Shown piece by piece: positions 62,927 to 64,000 of a stretch of 64,000 nt of DNA (its first letter is position 1; every line of letters starts with the position of its first letter). This DNA is from Propionispira arboris (GTDB taxonomy: Bacteria > Bacillota > Negativicutes > Selenomonadales > Selenomonadaceae): positions 62,001 to 126,000 of the forward strand of contig NZ_FNZK01000010.1 of assembly GCF_900109225.1 (NCBI RefSeq). The letters run 5' to 3'. Under the pieces are notes generated by a model. The model was not told the DNA's origin. It worked only from the letters and a program-made list of their open reading frames with translations, and searched no databases. The position numbers were made by a program, and so were the translations under genes.

Positions 62927-63193
62927 TTATTTTGCAAGTAATTTTTCCAGAATCCGATTCAGTTCTTCAATTTTTTCATCCGGATTATTTGCCATACAGG
63001 CTTCTTTTACACAATGCCGCAGATGACCTTGCAAAATGGCTAGTTCAGCCTTTCTTAATAAAGACTGGGCAGCTAATACCTGATTTGCTACATCGATACA
63101 ATAGCGGTCATCTTGGATCATTTTTATGATACCGTCGACTTGACCGCGAACGGTTTTTAAATATTGTAGTGCAGTCGTTCGTTCTTCACTCAT
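62927..63193 (-). CDS. csoR: CsoR-type copper-sensing transcriptional repressor
   Basis: 88 residues, all helical, of the CsoR/RcnR family. The copper ligands fit the C-H-C pattern: Cys in DDRYCIDVANQ, then His and Cys in GHLRHCVKEAC. Copper binding releases it from DNA. It heads the operon it presumably controls. Its own RBS, GGGGGGGAGG on the minus strand, is part of the G-tract operator. Confidence 0.92.
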   Translation of the reverse strand: MSEERTTALQYLKTVRGQVDGIIKMIQDDRYCIDVANQVLAAQSLLRKAELAILQGHLRHCVKEACMANNPDEKIEELNRILEKLLAK

Positions 63194-63200
63194 TGTATAC

Positions 63201-63265
63201 CTCCCCCCCGGGGACGGGGTGCTCTATTTGATATTGATTATCACATTTTATATTATTTTTGTCAA
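63201..63265 (-). promoter_or_regulatory. csoR promoter and G-tract operator
   Basis: On the minus strand TTGACA (63265-63260), 17-bp spacer, GATAAT (63242-63237). Downstream lies a G/C tract, CCCCCCCGGGGACGGGG on the plus strand (63203-63219), of the type bound by CsoR. It overlaps the Shine-Dalgarno sequence of csoR. Confidence 0.75.
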
Positions 63266-63288
63266 GTATTACAAAAATAATATAAAAT
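63245..63288. repeat. Perfect 18-bp AT-rich inverted repeat over the csoR -35 box
   Basis: ATTTTATATTATTTTTGT (63245-63262) and ACAAAAATAATATAAAAT (63271-63288) are exact reverse complements around an 8-nt centre. The csoR -35 (63260-63265) lies at the inner edge. A plus-strand TTGTCA/TATAAA pair towards ispE is also formed. Confidence 0.85.
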
Positions 63289-63406
63289 TTTATGTTTTTT
63301 TGTCTGTGTTTTAGTTAAATTGCTTGCGGCATGGCAAAAAAATTGCTAATATTTATATCTATATAATATAATTTTAAATAGATATAAATATTAATGGGTG
63401 ATGAAT

Positions 63407-64000
63407 GTGCTAAAGACATTAAAGGTAGATGCTTATGCAAAAATCAATTTAACACTTGATATTTTAAGCAAGCGTCCAGATGGTTATCATGAAGTTTCGA
63501 TGGTGATGCAATCGATCGGTTTATGTGACCGAATTAAGTTTAGCGAAGAACCAAAAGGCAGCGGGATTACTTTGGTGACCAATGTGCCTGGGCTGCCTTG
63601 CGGCGAACGTAATTTAGCCTATCGAGCTGCCAAATTAATGATGGATACGTATCATATTGAGCAGGGTATCCATATGAATCTTACGAAGCGGATACCAATT
63701 GCGGCAGGGTTAGCTGGTGGCAGCAGTAATGCTGCTGCCGTGATTTTGGCAATGAATGAAATGTTTTGTCTTGAACTTTCACGTGAGGAACTTTGTTCTG
63801 TGGGTGAAAAAATTGGTTCCGATATTCCTTTTTGCCTTTGTGGTGGAACCATGCTGGCAGAGGGACGTGGTGAAAAACTCACCCGCCTGCCCAGTATGCC
63901 GCAATGTTATGTGATTTTGGCAAAACCACCGGTTAAAGTTTCAACGGCCTGGGCCTATCAAAATTATCAAAAGGAACAAGTTAAAGAGCATCCAAAGACA
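63407..64000 (+). CDS. ispE: 4-(cytidine 5'-diphospho)-2-C-methyl-D-erythritol kinase, 5' part (runs off the window)
   Basis: About 198 residues of the N-terminal part are visible. AKINLTLDILSKRPDGYH and the GHMP kinase ATP loop PIAAGLAGGSSNAAAV identify IspE, which phosphorylates CDP-methylerythritol in the MEP isoprenoid pathway. GTG 63407 is favoured because GGTGAT sits 4 nt before it; ATG 63401 is in frame but lacks RBS spacing. In B. subtilis ispE also follows the ksgA region; here about 13 kb of other genes intervene. Confidence 0.95.
   Translation, partial: MLKTLKVDAYAKINLTLDILSKRPDGYHEVSMVMQSIGLCDRIKFSEEPKGSGITLVTNVPGLPCGERNLAYRAAKLMMDTYHIEQGIHMNLTKRIPIAAGLAGGSSNAAAVILAMNEMFCLELSREELCSVGEKIGSDIPFCLCGGTMLAEGRGEKLTRLPSMPQCYVILAKPPVKVSTAWAYQNYQKEQVKEHPKT

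Overview
The window is low-GC chromosomal DNA. The gene content best fits an anaerobic member of the Negativicutes (Selenomonas-like diderm Firmicutes). The main reasons are a lysine/ornithine decarboxylase that closely resembles the Selenomonas ruminantium enzyme known to supply cadaverine for the cell wall, a glycyl radical enzyme with its activase, a T-box leader, a zinc-finger AbrB, and a block from yaaO-tmk to ispE whose order matches the oriC-proximal region of Bacillus subtilis. No rRNA, tRNA, CRISPR array, prophage or transposase gene was seen.

Layout. 0-3 kb: the end of a DUF4127 gene and a soluble FIST-domain chemoreceptor. 3-7.4 kb: a glycyl radical enzyme, a DeoR-type repressor and a divergent radical-SAM activase, with two matching palindromic operators between them. 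7.4-11.3 kb: a flavoredoxin-like protein, then serC and serA transcribed divergently from a shared control region; serA has a T-box. 11.4-20.4 kb: a sigma-54 activator of PrpR type followed by a -24/-12 promoter and six acid-sugar catabolism genes (DUF1537 kinase, PdxA2, DapA-like lyase, 2-hydroxyacid dehydrogenase, iron alcohol dehydrogenase, MFS transporter). 20.5-26.2 kb: two dCache chemoreceptors and an amino-acid permease. 26.2-30.3 kb: a minus-strand group (two EamA transporters, a mutarotase-like protein, a HAD phosphatase/mutase, a YgbA-type protein). 30.6-34 kb: metQ-metN-metI-metQ.

34-39 kb: the lysine/ornithine decarboxylase, a 61-codon membrane protein that appears to start at ATT, a dense cluster of DnaA boxes arranged as nested inverted pairs, an orphan DegS-like kinase and a second PLP decarboxylase. 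38.5-49.9 kb: tmk-like, yaaR, holB, ricT, trmN6, rsmI, abrB, metG, tatD, yabE-like, rnmV, ksgA. 50-54.4 kb: an amidohydrolase, exonuclease III, an unknown protein and a GltD/NfnB-like oxidoreductase. 54.4-60.3 kb: cydABDC on the minus strand (cytochrome bd oxidase and its assembly transporter). 60.4-63.2 kb: a csoR-copA-copZ copper operon. The window ends inside ispE.

Most worth a second look: the DnaA-box cluster (35577-35734); a three-copy palindromic repeat family (43.8, 48.3 and 51.7 kb) in which one copy is a clean internal deletion of another; the ATT-start small protein; the sigma-54 acid-sugar operon; the glycyl radical enzyme, possibly a sugar-phosphate lyase; and several unassigned operators (cydA, csoR, metQ and serC/serA promoters). 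All calls rest on reading the sequence and on remembered family features; no database search was run.
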